Assembly (NCBI RefSeq): GCF_000708755.2
Contig: NZ_JGVU02000002.1
Span: 682,001 to 746,000, forward strand
Reading direction: 5' to 3'
Length of the DNA: 64,000 nt
From: Metabacillus indicus LMG 22858
GTDB taxonomy: Bacteria > Bacillota > Bacilli > Bacillales > Bacillaceae
In this document: piece after piece, positions 1 to 9,985 of the stretch
Layout: every line of letters starts with the position of its first letter
Position numbering within the stretch: position 1 is the stretch's first letter
Notes under the pieces: generated by a model
Databases searched by the model: none
What the model was told of the DNA's origin: nothing
The model's input: the letters and a program-made list of their open reading frames with translations, nothing else
Position numbers and translations under genes: made by a program

Positions 1-115
1 CAAGTTCAACCAGATATTCCCCTTTTTCAACGTAGTCTCCCGGCTGTTTCAGCCATTGTGCGATTGTTCCTTCTGAGATGGATTCAGCTAATTCTGGTAC
101 GATTACTTGTGCCAT
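1..115 (-). CDS. odhB: Dihydrolipoyl succinyltransferase (E2o), N-terminus only
   Basis: Only the first 38 codons are inside the window; the gene runs off the left edge. The visible start [17 protein letters not shown] is the typical opening of the lipoyl domain of 2-oxoacid dehydrogenase E2 subunits. E2o takes the succinyl group made by E1o and passes it to CoA in the TCA cycle. The ATG lies two bases after the odhA stop codon, and its ribosome binding site (GGGAG) is inside the last codons of odhA, so the two genes are probably translationally coupled in one odhAB operon. The identity rests on this short piece plus the odhA neighbour. Confidence 0.9.
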   Translation of the reverse strand, partial: MAQVIVPELAESISEGTIAQWLKQPGDYVEKGEYLVEL

Positions 116-117
116 GA

Positions 118-2958
118 TCAAATTCTCCCTTCGTTTTTCCACGTCAATGCTTCAGTCACGATGCGTTCCTGATCTTTTTTATGAACGTTTGGATCTCCCT
201 CTGCTGTTGAAGATCTTCTCTTTCTGCCGATATATTTCACTTTTGTCTGTACTGGCGCCACTTCTCTGAGTTCCGGTTCAATGTATGTCCATGCACCCAT
301 GTTCATAGGCTCTTCCTGTACCCATACAATCTCTTCTAGAGCTTCATATCTGCCCAAGATGGCTGATATTTCTTTTTTCGGGAAAGGATACAGTTCTTCC
401 ACTCTTACAAGGTGAATACTGTCAGCTTTGTTTTCCATTGCGTTCAGTTTGTCCGTTAAGTCTGTCGCAATTTTTCCGCTGCACAGGACAATGCGCTTCA
501 CTTCTGAATGGTTCAGGCCGAGTCCTGGCTGTTCAATAACAGAACGGAATCCCCCGCCGCTCATCTCATCTATAGATGAAACAGTCTGTGCGTTACGCAG
601 CAGGCTCTTTGGCGTCATGATCACAAGCGGACGCACTTCCTCGCGTTTGAGCAAAGCTGCCTGTCTTCTTAAAATATGGAAATATTGAGCTGCGCTTGTC
701 AGGTTGGCAACTGTCCAGTTGTTTTCAGCCGCAAGCTGCAGATAGCGCTCAAGTCTGGCACTTGAATGCTCTGGCCCTTGTCCTTCGTACCCGTGAGGAA
801 GAAGCATCACAAGACCTGATTTTTGTCCCCATTTAGCTCTGCCTGCAGAGATAAACTGGTCAAAGAAGACCTGGGCTGCATTGGCAAAATCTCCGTACTG
901 TGCTTCCCATAGCACAAGTGTCTCAGGAGCAAAAACATTGTAGCCGTATTCAAATCCGAGAACAGATCCCTCAGAAAGCGGACTATTATGAACGGCAAAT
1001 GATACGTTTGATTTACTTAGTTTATGCAGCGGTGCATAAACATTGCCTGTCTCGCTGTCATGCAGGACAAGATGTCTTTGGGAGAATGTGCCGCGCTCGG
1101 AATCCTGACCTGAAAGGCGGATCGGTGTACCATCTTCAAGGATTGTTGCAAAAGCAAGCGTTTCAGCAAGTGCCCAGTCAGCCTTTTGCTCACCTGCAAA
1201 GATGTTTGCCCGGCGTTCTAAAATGCGCTTAAGTTTATCAAACACATGAAAATCTTCCGGCCATTTTACAAGTTCATCATTAATTCTGAGCAAAGCTTCT
1301 TTCTCGACAGCCGTTTCAATAGCCGGCAGCCCGTTGATAACGATTTCAGGAAGTTCTATATCATGTACCTGAGTGACTTTTTTAGAAGGCACTTTTTGGT
1401 ACGCTGCATCGAATTTATCCAGTACTTGCTGATCAATTTCTTCTATTTTTTCTTTCGTTGCATATCCTGCTTCTTCAAGCTTCTTCGCATAAAGAGCCCG
1501 CGCAGTAGGATGCTTTCGGATTTTTTCGTAAAGCTGCGGCTGCGTCGTCATCGGCTCATCCATCTCGTTGTGGCCGAAGCGGCGGTAGCCGATCAGGTCG
1601 ATCAGGAAGTCGCGGTTAAACAGTTTGCGGTATTCGATCGCCATTAAAACAGCTGCAAGACACGCCTCCGGATCATCTGCATTAACGTGAACGATTGGAA
1701 TTTCATATCCTTTGGCAAGATCACTTGCATACTTGGTGGACCTGGAATCCATGCTTTCTGTCGTAAAGCCGATCATGTTATTTGCAATAATGTGAATGGA
1801 TCCGCCTGTCTGATAGCCTTTCAGAGAGTTCAGATTCAGTGTTTCCGCAACAATTCCTTCTCCAGGAAACGCTGCATCCCCGTGAATGATAATCGCCATA
1901 GACTCTTTTTCGTCCTGTACAGGGTAGCCTGCTGTCTTGCGGTTATCCTGTGCGGCACGCGTATATCCCATGACAATAGGATCTACATACTCCAGATGGC
2001 TTGGGTTGTTTGCAAGAGTCAGTCTCGCTCTCTTCGTGCTTTCATCTGTAATCTGTCTGTCAGCGCCCAGATGATATTTCACATCTCCGCTCCAGCCATA
2101 GTTAATGCCTACAGAACCTTCTGACGGCACAAGCTCCTTGTTCGGAGAATGCTGAAATTCAGAGAAAATAATTTCATACGGTTTTTTAAGAACATGGGCA
2201 AGAACGTTTAGACGTCCTCTGTGCGCCATCCCGATGTTTACATTGTGCGTGCCTGCGTGAACAGCACCCGAAATGAGTTCATCAAGCATTGGAACAAGCA
2301 TATCAAGCCCTTCAATTGAGAACCGCTTCTGTCCGACAAACGTGCGGTGAAGGAATTTTTCAAATCCTTCAACTTCAGAGAGCCGGCGAAGAATGGAAAG
2401 GCGCTTTTCATTCGTGTGGCTTTTGAAGATTTCTCCTGATTCAACCATTTTTTTCAGCCAGTATTTCTCTTCAAAACGGTGAACATGGGAAAATTCAAAC
2501 GCAATGGTTTTTGTATAAACTTCTTTTAAGTAAGTAATTGCCTGAAGTCCGTTCGTCACATCCTGCGGTGCATCCGCACACAGAATCGACGCTGGAATTT
2601 CTTCAAGATCTGCTTCTGTAAGCCCGTAATCCTTCAGCTTAAGAAACTCTTTTCCAGGGTTTTCAAAAGGATAAATAGAAGCGTTCAAGTGTCCGTATGT
2701 GCGGATATCATCAGCGAGCTTGACTGCATAGGCAATCTTCTTCATCTTGTCCGCACTAGGCACGCTCCCTTCAGCCTGAACAGCAACTGATGCTGTCTGC
2801 TGCGGTGATTCATCCCAGCCGTTAAACATTTCTCGCAATTCGGCGTCAACCGATTCCGGATCCTGTTTATACTGATCAAACAGTTCCAGGACATAGCCAA
2901 GGTTCGGGCCATGAAAATCTTCAAGTCGAATCTTGCGCTTTGTTGTAGTTCCTGACAT
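118..2958 (-). CDS. odhA: 2-oxoglutarate dehydrogenase E1 component
   Basis: Thiamine-diphosphate enzyme that decarboxylates 2-oxoglutarate and succinylates the E2 lipoyl arm in the TCA cycle. The 946 residues match the Bacillus E1o length. The N-terminus ([17 protein letters not shown]) is the E2-binding segment of this family. Around residue 360 the run GDAAFPGEG followed by IIANN is the ThDP/metal motif, and [11 protein letters not shown] is the conserved active-site helix. ATG start with GGGGG upstream. It is the first gene of odhA-odhB. The 450 bp leader carries a cre-like site and an inverted repeat, compatible with catabolite control, which is inferred. Confidence 0.97.
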   Translation of the reverse strand: MSGTTTKRKIRLEDFHGPNLGYVLELFDQYKQDPESVDAELREMFNGWDESPQQTASVAVQAEGSVPSADKMKKIAYAVKLADDIRTYGHLNASIYPFENPGKEFLKLKDYGLTEADLEEIPASILCADAPQDVTNGLQAITYLKEVYTKTIAFEFSHVHRFEEKYWLKKMVESGEIFKSHTNEKRLSILRRLSEVEGFEKFLHRTFVGQKRFSIEGLDMLVPMLDELISGAVHAGTHNVNIGMAHRGRLNVLAHVLKKPYEIIFSEFQHSPNKELVPSEGSVGINYGWSGDVKYHLGADRQITDESTKRARLTLANNPSHLEYVDPIVMGYTRAAQDNRKTAGYPVQDEKESMAIIIHGDAAFPGEGIVAETLNLNSLKGYQTGGSIHIIANNMIGFTTESMDSRSTKYASDLAKGYEIPIVHVNADDPEACLAAVLMAIEYRKLFNRDFLIDLIGYRRFGHNEMDEPMTTQPQLYEKIRKHPTARALYAKKLEEAGYATKEKIEEIDQQVLDKFDAAYQKVPSKKVTQVHDIELPEIVINGLPAIETAVEKEALLRINDELVKWPEDFHVFDKLKRILERRANIFAGEQKADWALAETLAFATILEDGTPIRLSGQDSERGTFSQRHLVLHDSETGNVYAPLHKLSKSNVSFAVHNSPLSEGSVLGFEYGYNVFAPETLVLWEAQYGDFANAAQVFFDQFISAGRAKWGQKSGLVMLLPHGYEGQGPEHSSARLERYLQLAAENNWTVANLTSAAQYFHILRRQAALLKREEVRPLVIMTPKSLLRNAQTVSSIDEMSGGGFRSVIEQPGLGLNHSEVKRIVLCSGKIATDLTDKLNAMENKADSIHLVRVEELYPFPKKEISAILGRYEALEEIVWVQEEPMNMGAWTYIEPELREVAPVQTKVKYIGRKRRSSTAEGDPNVHKKDQERIVTEALTWKNEGRI

Positions 2959-3041
2959 CTTACATTACCCCCAGCAATGGTAGTGAATCTGCTTGTTTTT
3001 CACGCAGACTCAAATGGATATTATTGTAATATACTATCCTT

Positions 3042-3056
3042 TCATTCAAAGAATGA
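3042..3056. promoter_or_regulatory. Inverted repeat upstream of odhA
   Basis: TCATTC-AAA-GAATGA is a perfect 6 bp inverted repeat about 85 bp upstream of the odhA start, lying in the probable promoter. It could be an operator or a short leader hairpin. No regulator can be named from sequence alone. Confidence 0.35.
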
Positions 3057-3065
3057 TAGGTTTGG

Positions 3066-3081
3066 ATTAAAACGCTTCCAT
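3066..3081 (-). promoter_or_regulatory. cre-like CcpA site upstream of odhA
   Basis: On the minus strand ATGGAAGCGTTTTAAT fits the catabolite-responsive element consensus WTGNNARCGNWWWCAW at every position but one (A in place of C near the end). TCA-cycle genes of Bacillus are commonly carbon-catabolite repressed, so a CcpA site before odhA makes sense, but this is a pattern match only. Confidence 0.4.
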
Positions 3082-3384
3082 TTCCATTTTAACACTCCCT
3101 GGCTGTTTTATCAAAGGAGTATCATAAGAAAATTTAAAATAATAGTGAAAAACAAAAATTAATAATGATTCTTCATGAGAATGCAGCCCTAAAATTCGAC
3201 TCAGGGCAAAAAAATAATCTGTAATCCGACAATAACCCCCATATCTTTTCCAATTTTCTTTTCTTTCAGCCAATTGCACCCTCATATTTAAACCGTTCTC
3301 TCTTTTATATGCTTTCCCTTCATAACAGATCCTCTATACAAGGATGAAAATTGTTTAGATTTGAGTATTTCATAATAATGTTTT

Positions 3385-3413
3385 AAAAAGCGCCTCATGA
3401 CGAGACGCTTTTT
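3385..3413 (-). terminator. Terminator of the yojN-yojO operon
   Basis: AAAAAGCG(C/T)CTC stem with a 4-base loop and T-runs on both flanks. It sits directly at the yojO stop codon and would terminate minus-strand transcription before odhA. Confidence 0.8.
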
Positions 3414-5338
3414 CAGGCATGAATACTTTTTTGAAGCAATTTTTTCAAAACAGGGAACAAGACTTCAGGAAGCGTGTCAATATCAGGAACAACAATGCTG
3501 AACTTTCCGTATATGTTCTGTATTGTTTTCTGCTGTCCCTCATCAATTTCGCCGTTCGAAAGGAAAATATTTATTACTTCAATTCCGCGCTTTCTGGCTT
3601 GGAGCACCGCTTCATGTGTGTCGATGATCCCGTTCTGTTCATATCCTGAAGCTGCTGGTTCACCGTCTGAAAAGACAAGCATGAATTTTTGGTTCTCACT
3701 TCTTTGCATCAGCTGTTTTGTCATATGGCGAATGGCATAGCCGTCGCGGTTATCCTCTTCCGGCTGCAGCTGGAGGATCTCCGGCCCCCTCTTTTTTTGA
3801 AGAGACGAACCAAAATCAATGACCGTCTTAAAGTGGTTTGGCTGACTTGTTTCCGTGGCTTCATTTGTATCTTCCCAAAAACCGGTAACTTGATGAACAA
3901 CAGAGACCGATTTCAGTGCTTCATGAAAAAGAGTAATGCCAAGCTTCGTCTGCTCCATTTTGTCAAACATAGAAGCAGAGCAGTCGACGAGCAGGCAAAA
4001 GGCAGCATCAATCTGTGCTGAAGGCTGATTTTTCTTATAGAACAGACGTGGATTATCATCGGTCAGGAGCTTCAGCAGTTTCTTGCTCAATCTCCCTGTA
4101 TGCAAATCGCTTCTTGGGGAGATTTTTTTATGTTCCAGTGTTTTTTCAATCATTTGCTTTAATTTTTTTTGATAAGGAGCGATGATTTTCTTTTTCTCGC
4201 GGTAGGAGACCTGTTCATCAGCAGAAGGCAAGTCCGGGACTGTAAAAACAGGAAAGGCATATTTGTTTTCTTTGCCGAATGCTTCAATTCCGCCTTTTTC
4301 CTCTCTGTTTTCTGCATTCTCCAGGGCTTCGAGCTTGGAATAATCGTTTCGGGACGTCTTTTTGGATGACCCCTGGACCATTCCAAGTGCCTGATCTCCG
4401 TCATCCCCTTCCCTTACACCTTCGCCAAGCAGGTCTGTTTTCGTTCCCTGCTCAAGATCGAACTGCAGGAAACTTTTCGTTGCTTCGCTTGTTTCGCGGT
4501 GCCAGGTTGGAAGCTTGTCTTCATGGACATCTTCATCATCTTCTTCTTTTTCCTGCTTTAGGATATCATCGTTTTTGAGCTTGGATTTTCTCTTCATCTC
4601 ATCAAATGTCAGCACGGCATCAGCTTCGGCATAATCAAGAACCGGCAGATGAAAGTACATATTAAGCATATCAGCCTCAAGAAGATCCTCGAGCACCTCT
4701 GTGACAGAGAGAACGATTTTGCTGATGTCTGCTGTTTCTTTTGCCTCGTAAAAAGAAAGGATCTCTCTTTCTAAAAAGGGAACGGCAAGGTCAATGGACT
4801 CGCTTAGAGACGGAAAAACCTCCAGCGGAGAACCTGACGTAGCCTTTAAATAAAATGCGCTGTAAAGAGCATCTGTTAAAATGGTCCGTTCCTGATTTAT
4901 AATCAGCTGGCTTTTAAAAAACCGCCTGTACATTTCCCTTCTTGCCGCAAAGACACGCACAGTGCCGGGTCTTTCCTTTTTGCATGATTCCTCGAGTCGC
5001 AAATCCTCAAGCATGACGAAAAGCTGCTTGGCAAAGCTTGAAAGCGAAAGGTTCTGTGCAGCTTTTACAAAAGTATCTACTGCTTGATAATCCGTATGCC
5101 TGCTGCTGCCGATGCTCCGGAGAAATACATCGCTTTTCAGTCCGTTCACCATATCCTTGCGGGGACGGTTGTCCCAGAAATGGCTGATATGAACTTTTTT
5201 TGTAAAGGGATCAAAATAGGACTGCACAGCAAATTCAACTTCTGTCTCATCGCTGCGTGTCAGTGTTTTAGCAAGATCCGACAGCTCCATAAAAAGAAAG
5301 GAATCTACCCGTTTATCGTTGAATTTAATGTATTTCAT
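3413..5338 (-). CDS. yojO: VWA-domain protein, CobT-like, partner of a MoxR ATPase
   Basis: 641-residue protein with a C-terminal von Willebrand factor A domain: the MIDAS motif DCSAS is near residue 450, after a highly charged Lys/Glu-rich middle region. The overall form resembles the CobT/NorD-type subunits that work with AAA+ MoxR ATPases to remodel or insert metal into target enzymes. The start lies 12 bp after the yojN stop, so the ATPase and VWA protein form an operon. In B. subtilis the pair sits beside odhA, as here. The actual client protein is unknown. ATG start at the end of a coding frame without an obvious signal peptide, so cytoplasmic. Confidence 0.85.
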   Translation of the reverse strand: MKYIKFNDKRVDSFLFMELSDLAKTLTRSDETEVEFAVQSYFDPFTKKVHISHFWDNRPRKDMVNGLKSDVFLRSIGSSRHTDYQAVDTFVKAAQNLSLSSFAKQLFVMLEDLRLEESCKKERPGTVRVFAARREMYRRFFKSQLIINQERTILTDALYSAFYLKATSGSPLEVFPSLSESIDLAVPFLEREILSFYEAKETADISKIVLSVTEVLEDLLEADMLNMYFHLPVLDYAEADAVLTFDEMKRKSKLKNDDILKQEKEEDDEDVHEDKLPTWHRETSEATKSFLQFDLEQGTKTDLLGEGVREGDDGDQALGMVQGSSKKTSRNDYSKLEALENAENREEKGGIEAFGKENKYAFPVFTVPDLPSADEQVSYREKKKIIAPYQKKLKQMIEKTLEHKKISPRSDLHTGRLSKKLLKLLTDDNPRLFYKKNQPSAQIDAAFCLLVDCSASMFDKMEQTKLGITLFHEALKSVSVVHQVTGFWEDTNEATETSQPNHFKTVIDFGSSLQKKRGPEILQLQPEEDNRDGYAIRHMTKQLMQRSENQKFMLVFSDGEPAASGYEQNGIIDTHEAVLQARKRGIEVINIFLSNGEIDEGQQKTIQNIYGKFSIVVPDIDTLPEVLFPVLKKLLQKSIHA

Positions 5339-5350
5339 GACAAATCCCCT

Positions 5351-6241
5351 TTATGCAAACAGCGTTTCTGCAATATTACGGATCGCTGCCTTTTCCCTGT
5401 CATCTTCAAGTTTTTCGGTAATTCCGCGTGAGATCGCACGCAAAGGCGGAAGATAGACGGCAAGGTCGCATGTATCAATCAAGGCCCGTACTGAAGCGGC
5501 TTCTTCTGAAATTTGGCCGTTTTGCACCTGGGACAGTAAATCAGCTGACAAAGTAACAAATTGGGACAGAAGCTTTTCATCAGTCAGCTTCGACTGTGTG
5601 CGAAGAACGGATTTCAGCTGTTCTCCCTGAATGTATGGAACTTCTATCACGACAAAACGGTTTTTCAGCGCTTCATTCAGAGGAACCGTGCCGACGTATC
5701 CTTCATTGATGGCAGCAACTGTTCCAAAGCCCCCTTCGGCCCGGATGACTTCCCCCGTAAACGGATTCGTGATCATTTTGCGGTAATCAAGCACCCCGTT
5801 TAAAATAGGAAGCGTTTCAGGCTTCGCCATATTGATTTCATCTATATAAAGAAGGTGGCCTTTTTTCATCGCATGAATGACTGGCCCCTCTATAAATTCA
5901 ATCGATGTTTTCGCGCCCTCCTGCGAAATGGTTTTATAGCCAAGAAGTGCCTCGGCATCAAGGTCGACACTGCAGTTGATGCTGTGCATCGGCTGTCCGA
6001 ACAAATTGGAGAGGGTTTCGGCAAGCTTGGTTTTTCCTGAGCCGGTAGGCCCTTTTAATAATACGTTTTTCCCAAGTGCCAGGGCAATCATCGCATCAAA
6101 CAGGACCGCATCCTCTGAAGGCAAATAGCCTCCTGTTCCGATCAAGTATGAGTCTCCGCTGTTTTTATAGGATTCTGCTCGCTTCCTGATATCTTCCAAA
6201 AGCTGCGGCGGAAGGTTCATGGCTTCTAATTGTAAGGTCAT
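5351..6241 (-). CDS. yojN: MoxR-family AAA+ ATPase
   Basis: AAA+ ATPase of 296 residues. Walker A GPTGSGKT is at residues 64-71 and Walker [14 protein letters not shown] at about 115-127, followed by a sensor-type NEG/N segment ([10 protein letters not shown]). I chose the ATG at 6241 ([11 protein letters not shown]) because AGAAGGG lies upstream of it and the protein begins at the usual family position; an ATG 29 codons further out has no family-like sequence. MoxR ATPases act with VWA proteins as chaperone-like complexes, and the next gene is yojO. The substrate is not known. Confidence 0.88.
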   Translation of the reverse strand: MTLQLEAMNLPPQLLEDIRKRAESYKNSGDSYLIGTGGYLPSEDAVLFDAMIALALGKNVLLKGPTGSGKTKLAETLSNLFGQPMHSINCSVDLDAEALLGYKTISQEGAKTSIEFIEGPVIHAMKKGHLLYIDEINMAKPETLPILNGVLDYRKMITNPFTGEVIRAEGGFGTVAAINEGYVGTVPLNEALKNRFVVIEVPYIQGEQLKSVLRTQSKLTDEKLLSQFVTLSADLLSQVQNGQISEEAASVRALIDTCDLAVYLPPLRAISRGITEKLEDDREKAAIRNIAETLFA

Positions 6242-6411
6242 TGTAGGTTGTTCCCTTCTCTCGTTCAAATTTCTCTGCCCCAGTATACTAGAAAAAAACG
6301 CATGACTCAAAGGGATTGCCTTTTGCAAGCGCGTTCAAAGAAAAAACAGATTATAACTGGTGGATTGATGATCGGAAGTGCTACATTAAACTGTAAAGAA
6401 GAGGTGAATCT

Positions 6412-7011
6412 ATGTTTAGTTTGTGGGCAGCCCTTATTGCTTATGCTGTATTTTTTGCGCCGGGAAAGAGCGGCGTGGAAGATGACATCATGAGAAACCT
6501 TTTGTCTGGTTCTTTTGAACAGGCAGATCCGCTGGTGGTTACGGTGTTTTCATTTTTGGGGATTTTCCCAATGATCTTTGCTTTATTGCTCTTGCCGAAT
6601 GATACGCGGAAGCTTCCTGCATGGCCGTTTGTTATCGGTTCATTTGCCCTTGGAGCTTTTTCGCTGCTCCCTTACTTCTTTTTGAGAAAAGAGCGTAAAC
6701 ATATGGAAAGGAAATTCTCAGAAAAAGCGAAAATGCTTCGTGATTCAAAATGGGTGATTTTGTTTCTTGCCGTGCTTACTGCCGGTCTATACCTTTTTGG
6801 CATCATTATGGGGTCAGTAGAGAGATATTCAGAGGCGTTTCAATCTTCGCAGCTTGTCAGTGTGATGACCGCTGACCTGTTTGTTTTAACATGGCTTTCG
6901 TGGTATGTGCTTAAGCATGAATACAAAATGGGCAGGAGATCCTTCTATTGTTTTATTCCCGTTCTGGGTCCGCTTTGTTTGCTGCTTGCAAAAGCAAAAA
7001 AACAAGAGTGA
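6412..7011 (+). CDS. Unknown membrane protein
   Basis: I do not recognise a family. The 199-residue product has about five hydrophobic segments: an N-terminal helix, two around residues 40-80, one near 115-135 and one near 145-165, and it ends with a short hydrophobic stretch and a basic tail (KAKKQE). A basic loop follows the third segment (RKERKHMERKF). The start has a good ribosome binding site (GAGGTGAA). It is transcribed alone, divergent from yojN and convergent with the flavin oxidoreductase, from which a two-way terminator separates it. An inner-membrane location is likely; no function can be given. Confidence 0.75.
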   Translation: MFSLWAALIAYAVFFAPGKSGVEDDIMRNLLSGSFEQADPLVVTVFSFLGIFPMIFALLLLPNDTRKLPAWPFVIGSFALGAFSLLPYFFLRKERKHMERKFSEKAKMLRDSKWVILFLAVLTAGLYLFGIIMGSVERYSEAFQSSQLVSVMTADLFVLTWLSWYVLKHEYKMGRRSFYCFIPVLGPLCLLLAKAKKQE

Positions 7012-7032
7012 AGATATTCCTTCACCCTTGTT
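7001..7032. terminator. Two-way terminator
   Basis: AACAAG-GTGAAG stem with a short loop and returning CTTCAC-CTTGTT, with one mismatch, between two convergent genes. T-richness on each side is moderate. Confidence 0.65.
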
Positions 7033-7044
7033 GTAATTACTGAT

Positions 7045-8043
7045 TTAACGGAGCAGTCCTGATACGATCTCGAATGAACGAAGACGTTCATGATGGTCGT
7101 AAATAGAAGCATTGACCATAATTTCGTTTGCGCCGGTTTCTTCTATGAATTTTTCCAGTTTCTCTTTTACCGTTCTTTCATTGCCGACAATAGATGAACC
7201 AAGCTGCTGATGAATGGCAGCTTTTTCATATGGCGTCCACAGCTCTTCCATATTTTCAACCGGAGGCTGCATTTTTCCTGGACGATTGCGGACAAGATTC
7301 AAAAACTGCTGCTGCATGGAAGTCGCAAGAAAAGCTGCTCTCTCATCTGTATCAGCAGCGATAACGTTGGCGCCAACCATTGCGTAAGGTTCGTCAAGTA
7401 CCTCTGACGGTCTGAAGCTGCTTCTGTACAAATTCATTGCGGGCACCGTATGCTCTGGGGAAAAATGACTGGCAAAAGCAAATGGCAGGCCAAGTCTTCC
7501 TGCGAGCTGCGCGCTGAAGCCGCTTGAACCCAAAAGCCAAATTGGCACATTCAGACCTTTTCCGGGCACAGCTTTGACATGTGCTGCCTCTGTCGGGTTA
7601 AAGTATTCTCTTAATTCATCAAGCTGTTCAGGGAAGTCTTCCCCATTGCTCATGTTTTCTCGCCGCAGTGCACGGGCAGTGAGCTGGTCTGTTCCTGGAG
7701 CCCGTCCAAGTCCAAGATCAATTCTTCCGGGGTAAAGCGATTCAAGTGTTCCAAATTGCTCTGCGATCACAAGCGGAGAATGATTTGGAAGCATAATCCC
7801 GCCTGAACCCACACGTATGGTCGAGGTTCCTCCGGCAACATGGCCGATCAGCACAGCAGTTGCAGAGCTCGCGATTCCTTCCATATTATGATGCTCTGCC
7901 AGCCAGAAACGGTTATATCCCCATTTTTCGGCATGCCGGGCAAGATCCAGTGTGTTCTTAAATGCATCTGATGGAGTGCTCCCTTCTACAACGGGAGCAA
8001 GATCCAGAATAGAAAGCTTTACATCTTTTTTTGCATTGGACAT
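7045..8043 (-). CDS. Luciferase-like (LLM class) flavin-dependent oxidoreductase
   Basis: 332 residues in the bacterial luciferase/F420-like TIM-barrel fold. Family signatures seen: [12 protein letters not shown] at the N-terminus, [23 protein letters not shown], and [11 protein letters not shown]. Such proteins bind FMN and act as monooxygenases or reductases on unknown small molecules. The start at 8043 ([11 protein letters not shown]) has AGGAGGA six bases before it; an upstream ATG eight codons earlier is in the ribosome binding site region. The next gene upstream is a second member of the family, so this is a paralogous pair, not a duplication of identical copies. The substrate cannot be inferred. 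Confidence 0.9.
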   Translation of the reverse strand: MSNAKKDVKLSILDLAPVVEGSTPSDAFKNTLDLARHAEKWGYNRFWLAEHHNMEGIASSATAVLIGHVAGGTSTIRVGSGGIMLPNHSPLVIAEQFGTLESLYPGRIDLGLGRAPGTDQLTARALRRENMSNGEDFPEQLDELREYFNPTEAAHVKAVPGKGLNVPIWLLGSSGFSAQLAGRLGLPFAFASHFSPEHTVPAMNLYRSSFRPSEVLDEPYAMVGANVIAADTDERAAFLATSMQQQFLNLVRNRPGKMQPPVENMEELWTPYEKAAIHQQLGSSIVGNERTVKEKLEKFIEETGANEIMVNASIYDHHERLRSFEIVSGLLR

Positions 8044-8164
8044 AAAAAGTCCTCCTCCTGAGTACATCTTAAAGACGAATTTATAGAAACTTACAAAAAG
8101 TAAGCTTGTGATTGGCTTTTATTTTAACAAGGAAGAAGGATAAAAGAAACTAATTCGACTCCAT

Positions 8165-9172
8165 TCAGCTATCCCCAATTTGAAAAGCTTCTGCAAGTAG
8201 CCTGTACGACTCAAGTTTTTCTTTAATATCGTAAATGTTGGTCAGGATAAGGGCTTCATCTGTCTGATAATCATCCGCAATCCGAAGCAGGTCCTCCTTT
8301 ATCCTTTCCGGAGTGCCGATCAGCATACGCTTGCGGTTCATTCGTATTTTGTTCTTTTGATCCTCATTGAACTTTATTTTTCCGGCTTGATCCGGAGAAA
8401 TGATTCTTGTATCTCCCCCGCTTTCAACCTGAAGCAGCCAGGCATCCTGACTGCTTGCCAGATACTCTGCCTTCTCCTGAGATTCAGCACAGACTGCAAA
8501 AATGCAGAAATTTGTCTTCGGTTCTTTTAAGTGGCCGGCTGGCTTAAATTGCTCTCTGTAATCTTTCATAGCTTTTTTCCCGCTGACAGGGTTGATAAAG
8601 TGCCCGTATGTAAATGCCATCCCATGTTCAGCTGCCACTCTGGCTCCTCTGTGCGATATTCCGAGCAGCCACAAATCAGGTGAGGACGACAGTGGATCAG
8701 GCATCGCCTGTACCCCAGAAAAAGCATGCTCCGCAGGGAGGCCGCTGCTTAAGTACCCCTGTAAGTCCTTTAGCTGTCTTGGAAATTCGTTCATGCTCTT
8801 TCGCAGACCGTCTGTCAGTGCAAGACGTGTTTCTGCTGAACCTCCGGGAGAACGTCCAATGCCAAGGTCAATCCTGTTTGGAAAAAGCGTTTCAAGCGTA
8901 CGAAACGTTTCAGCTACTTTCAGCGGACTGTACTGAGGAAGCAGCACACCGCCGGATCCGACTTTTATCCGTTCGGTATGAGAGGCGGCATGTGCCATCA
9001 AAATTTCCGGCGCTGTGCTTGCAAGACCGCTCGTGTTGTGATGTTCTGCAAACCAATACCGGCAATAGCCCAGCTTTTCAGCCTCTTTTACAAGGTGAAG
9101 AGATTGGGCAAGCGCATCTATGGCAGTAAACCCTTCTGAAATGGGTGACTGGTCTAATATACTAAGTTTCAT
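8165..9172 (-). CDS. Luciferase-like (LLM class) flavin-dependent oxidoreductase, second copy
   Basis: 335 residues, same fold as the neighbouring gene: MKLSILDQSPISEG, RYWFAEHHN, VGSGGVLLPQYSPL and RIDLGIGRSPGG. The sequences differ at most positions, so the two paralogues are old. ATG at 9172 is preceded by GGGAGGAG with normal spacing, which decides the start against longer in-frame options. About 120 bp separates it from the downstream paralogue, with no clear terminator, so co-transcription is possible. It probably oxidises or reduces a small organic molecule using FMN; nothing narrower is supported. Confidence 0.9.
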   Translation of the reverse strand: MKLSILDQSPISEGFTAIDALAQSLHLVKEAEKLGYCRYWFAEHHNTSGLASTAPEILMAHAASHTERIKVGSGGVLLPQYSPLKVAETFRTLETLFPNRIDLGIGRSPGGSAETRLALTDGLRKSMNEFPRQLKDLQGYLSSGLPAEHAFSGVQAMPDPLSSSPDLWLLGISHRGARVAAEHGMAFTYGHFINPVSGKKAMKDYREQFKPAGHLKEPKTNFCIFAVCAESQEKAEYLASSQDAWLLQVESGGDTRIISPDQAGKIKFNEDQKNKIRMNRKRMLIGTPERIKEDLLRIADDYQTDEALILTNIYDIKEKLESYRLLAEAFQIGDS

Positions 9173-9289
9173 TGCATCTGCTCCTCCCACAGGTGTCATT
9201 CCGCTTATGCCGAAGAAAAATGCTTCCTGCTTATTAGATTTATCGCAATGGCCTTTAAAAATCAAACAATTGAACTGCGTGAAAACAAA

Positions 9290-9311
9290 AACAGATCCCT
9301 CAGGACCTGTT
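9290..9311 (-). terminator. Terminator of the YitT-like gene
   Basis: On the minus strand AACAGGTCC-tga-GGATCTGTT (one G-U pair) followed by TTTTG. It lies just after the stop codon at 9317. Confidence 0.7.
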
Positions 9312-9316
9312 ATCTG

Positions 9317-9892
9317 CTATTCTTCCGGCTTCATGACAATTGACGTAACCAGCCCGATCACTGCGATGGTTATACAGGAAAAAACAAAACTCCTAAGTTC
9401 AAGTGTTTTATATCCCGCAAGAACGACAAGCCCGTCTACTAAAAGGATTGCGATGCCGATATTTAAGCTGGTATAGTCTGAAATCAGGCGTGCAAGCAGA
9501 TCCGTTCCCCCGGTGCTTGTATCATTTCTGAGCATAATCCCGATTCCTATTCCTATAATGCATCCGCCTATTAATGAACTTAAAAAGATGGGCAGATCAA
9601 ATGACGTCCTCAGAGGATCGAGCAGATCAATAAAGAACGCAGAAACGAGCAAACCATGAAAGCTGCTGTAAAAATACGCCGGCTTATAAAACCAGGCATA
9701 CATGCATAGCGGAATACTGAACAATAAAATACATAATCCAGTCTTAAAATCAAAGTAATAATGCATAATAAGCGCCGCACCATCCACACCGCCGTCAATC
9801 AGATGGTGAGGGACAAGAAATCCGTTAATGCCTATGCCGATCAGCAAACTTCCTATTATAATGGCGGCTATCTTCTGTGTGATAAGCATCAC
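9317..9892 (-). CDS. YitT/YczE-like integral membrane protein, short form
   Basis: 191 residues, nearly all hydrophobic, with about five membrane helices. The features GFLVPHHLIDGGVDGAALI, LRNDTSTGGTDLLARLI and the repeated IGGCIIGIGIGIML glycine helix are typical of the YitT membrane domain (DUF161-type). Full-length YitT proteins carry a soluble C-terminal DUF2179 domain, which is absent here; this gene ends right after the last helix (TSIVMKPEE), as in other short members. The function of the family is not established. It is a single-gene unit with its own terminator. Confidence 0.8.
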   Translation of the reverse strand: MMLITQKIAAIIIGSLLIGIGINGFLVPHHLIDGGVDGAALIMHYYFDFKTGLCILLFSIPLCMYAWFYKPAYFYSSFHGLLVSAFFIDLLDPLRTSFDLPIFLSSLIGGCIIGIGIGIMLRNDTSTGGTDLLARLISDYTSLNIGIAILLVDGLVVLAGYKTLELRSFVFSCITIAVIGLVTSIVMKPEE

Positions 9893-9985
9893 CTTGCCTA
9901 AGAAAAGAGTCTTCTAACTATATGTCCAGGCATATTCTTTCAGAAGCATCTTTTTCAGACCGGCAAAATCAGCCGCCGCAAATCG

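Larger units (their letters stand above)
2959..3384. other. odhA upstream region without genes
   Basis: About 430 bp between odhA and the terminator of yojO. It holds the odhA promoter region: a cre-like box at 3066-3081 and an inverted repeat at 3042-3056. A weak minus-strand promoter pair (TTGAAT and TACAAT, spacer 15) overlaps the inverted repeat. I see no credible coding sequence here. Confidence 0.5.

Noticed and set aside
2238-2444. Short minus-strand frames within odhA
   Set aside because: Alternative frames of odhA without supporting signals.
8614-9129. Long plus-strand frame inside the second LLM gene
   Set aside because: Antisense shadow of a gene with clear family motifs; no ribosome site.
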